Shown here: positions 27,201 through 30,200 of the stretch, one piece after another
Layout of the letters: each line of letters opens with the position of its first letter
Position numbering within the stretch: the stretch's first letter is position 1
NCBI RefSeq assembly: GCF_964355755.1
Contig: NC_092670.1
Coordinates: forward strand, 29,063,795-29,127,794
Source: Antedon mediterranea
Lineage: Eukaryota; Echinodermata; Crinoidea; Comatulida; Antedonidae
Direction: 5' to 3'
Length of the DNA: 64,000 bases
Made by a program: the position numbers and the translations under genes
Notes under the pieces: model-generated
What the model was told of the DNA's origin: nothing
What the model saw: only the letters and a program-made list of their open reading frames with translations
Database searches by the model: none

Positions 27201-30200
27201 TTGATTATTATGCCTTCGACAAAAAAAAAGATAATTAAATGAAATGTTCACGATTTATGGATTATTTTTTAATCATTTAATCATAAGGCTAAAAAATGAT
27301 AGTTTCAGCTAAAAAAAATCCATATCAATATCTAATACTCAACTAAGAAAAAATGATTTGTGTTTTTGTTATGGACGTACACACCTAAAATTAAGAAATT
27401 TTGAACAGTCAACATTTTTTAATTTCTAGGAAACATTTTAATTATGCATTTCCTTAAAAATATTCAACAAAATTGCCTTCATGTTAGAAAAATCATTTTA
27501 CAGTATATGTTTGTAAATTCAGTTTTTAGCAAAATTCAGAAAAAAAAATCAAGGAAAGAAAACATTTTTAAAATGTACATCAGACAACAATATTTGTTTT
27601 TTTTCATATTATATATTTAAAAAAACAATTATAATTAATACAAGTTTTGTTGTACTGGGTGACCTTTCGCTGGAATTGCCCAGTAGTACTTACACAGACG
27701 TAATGGCACCATAGTTGACTGGCAGTGACACGATGGGACCCTTAGGGGAGAAGAATGTTGTTGAAAAGGTGTAAAAGTCTAGAAATAGTTAAATCCTATT
27801 GTTCATTATGGTAATAATGCTGTTGCCCGTGTCAATTGCAATACGAATTGTAAACATGGAATTTAAACGTCTGTGTTTGAACTGTTACAGGATTACACTT
27901 ACACATAGAAAATATGATTTTTTTTTATGTATAACTATTGTATAATATATCACTATAACAGTGTATTCACTGGTGATGTTAAAATGGGAAATATTACTAA
28001 TAAATACAACACAACTTTCAATTTTTGTTCTAAATAGTATACTTCATATACAAACAGACCAGGTCAGTAAAAAAAAAAGAGAGTTATGTGTATTACATAT
28101 TGGGCTAAATGTTAATTGGAGTTGCCCTCTGTCATTCTCTGCAATTTGCCAAATATTTCACTCTGTGTGGTTTTTTTAAATCGAAATTTGGCATTACAAT
28201 CAAAATCTGAGTAGGTAGTTTCAGAGTAATTTAAATTAAAATATTAAAAAAGATAATTAAATACATTAATTCAAAATTTAATCTAGATTAATAGTTGTAG
28301 CTTTCTGTGAAGCAATTGCAGCGCGATCTTTTTTATAAACCGGTTTCGAAGAACACCATTCTTTTGTGGTTTTTTTTTCAATGGAAATAAGCCCTAAGAT
28401 ATAATAGCATTTTATAATTAATTTCATACTTTACTGCTAAGAATAAAACACCTTTTTGTTATTTTTTGGATTTTTAATTGAGTGAATGTAATGTGTTGTG
28501 TGCAGTAGATGGTAATTACTGTTCAATGATACAATATATTAGTGGGTGGTTGTTGGCGATGGCCTCATTACCCACAATCTGCTTCAAATTGATGCTTTAA
28601 TATTTTTTTATGGCAAACTTGACGCCACTAAGTCATAATGATGTCATTGACATATCACATTTGAAGAGGGATCAATAAAATCATTGAAGCGTTTTATGCA
28701 CAAACATTTTGACATGAAGCATTAACTTTAACTAAATATTAGAAAACGAAACTCAGTGACATTGCAATATGCTTGGTATACATGTCATTAGTAGGTAGTA
28801 CCTCTTTTTATAGAATGACAGCAATTCCTTTTTGGGGTCCCTTTAGCTACCAAGAAATTGGGCTAAGTATTCACATCATTTCTAACCATTTTTTCCTCAT
28901 AGCATAAACAGGCAAGTAGACTACTACTTTAACATCACTTTAACGAAATATTTTTATATTTATATCTTGCCTCAGGTGAACTCGATGCTAACCGGCCTGT
29001 ACCATTCCGCCTCACACCGAACATTGCCGAGTTCTTGACATCCGTTGGAATAAATGGTTTGCTGTCCGCATCAATGATATCAAGTGCACGTTGCCTCGTA
29101 CAACCCAATTTCCAGTTGGTTGCGCTTTTGCGTGCTATATTGAGGGATGAAATGATAGCCTGGGATAAGAAGGTATGGATGATGTTTATGATCCATTAAT
29201 CTTTCAGCAAAATGAAATATAAACTTTGAAAATATCAGTGTTTATTCTCCAGTACATTAACTGAATCAGCTGTATTTGACAGCATAGAAATTCAAAATAC
29301 TTAATCTTTTTCATAGTTTGTTTCCATTCTCGTCTGGCAGAGTGGTTTGTTATTGTGTTAATGTCTTCCTGTCTCTCTTTTATTTTGGTAAAAAAATATT
29401 GCAAAAAAAAGAGTAAAACTGCTCTGTAGTGTGCGCCATCTATAGTGGATGTTTTGGTCTATAACTGTTATGAAAATATATCTATTCCACGTAACCATAT
29501 TTTCTCTTGAGAAAAACATGATTACCTCGGGAGTATCAAATGTTATTTTTCACTTCTAATCAGGTAACATCTGTATAAAGTTCTCAGTATATATCTATAT
29601 TATTTTTCATAGAAGCAAGATGATACTTTACCAGCAGGTTCTCAGCCCTTCAACATGAAAGGAGAGTTGCTGAATACTACTGTAATGAGAGCAGTGAATG
29701 CTATCATGACCAGGTTACAAAGTAAGTAAAAAACAACATTAAACTCATTAAAAGCTCATTAGTCAGCTTTTAATGAGTGATGAACTCCAATGACTAAAAA
29801 CACCGTCATTAATGTAGGCACCAAAATATTTGTAATAAAATTCTTAAGTTGATGAATGTCAACCAGTGGAACCCACACTATAAGGGGACATCTTGGGGAT
29901 AGGGGTTGGCTTTAGTGTTAAAACATATATAGGGAGGAGTTTACTGTATTTAGAAAAATTCTGTTGAATATTTTGACTTTTTTAACTTACTGTAAATCAA
30001 ACCATTCAATCCTGAATTGTATGATGTTTAAAAAATATATCTATATTAAGTAACATAGGGTACATACAAAATAATAATGTCTAGAACTCATTCAACAACT
30101 TTAAATAAAAGCATTTAGTTTAGAATCATGTTCCATTTTTTAAAACAATGTTGAGTGACTGGGTGTATATCGTTTTATTATCACAATTAATGGATTGAAA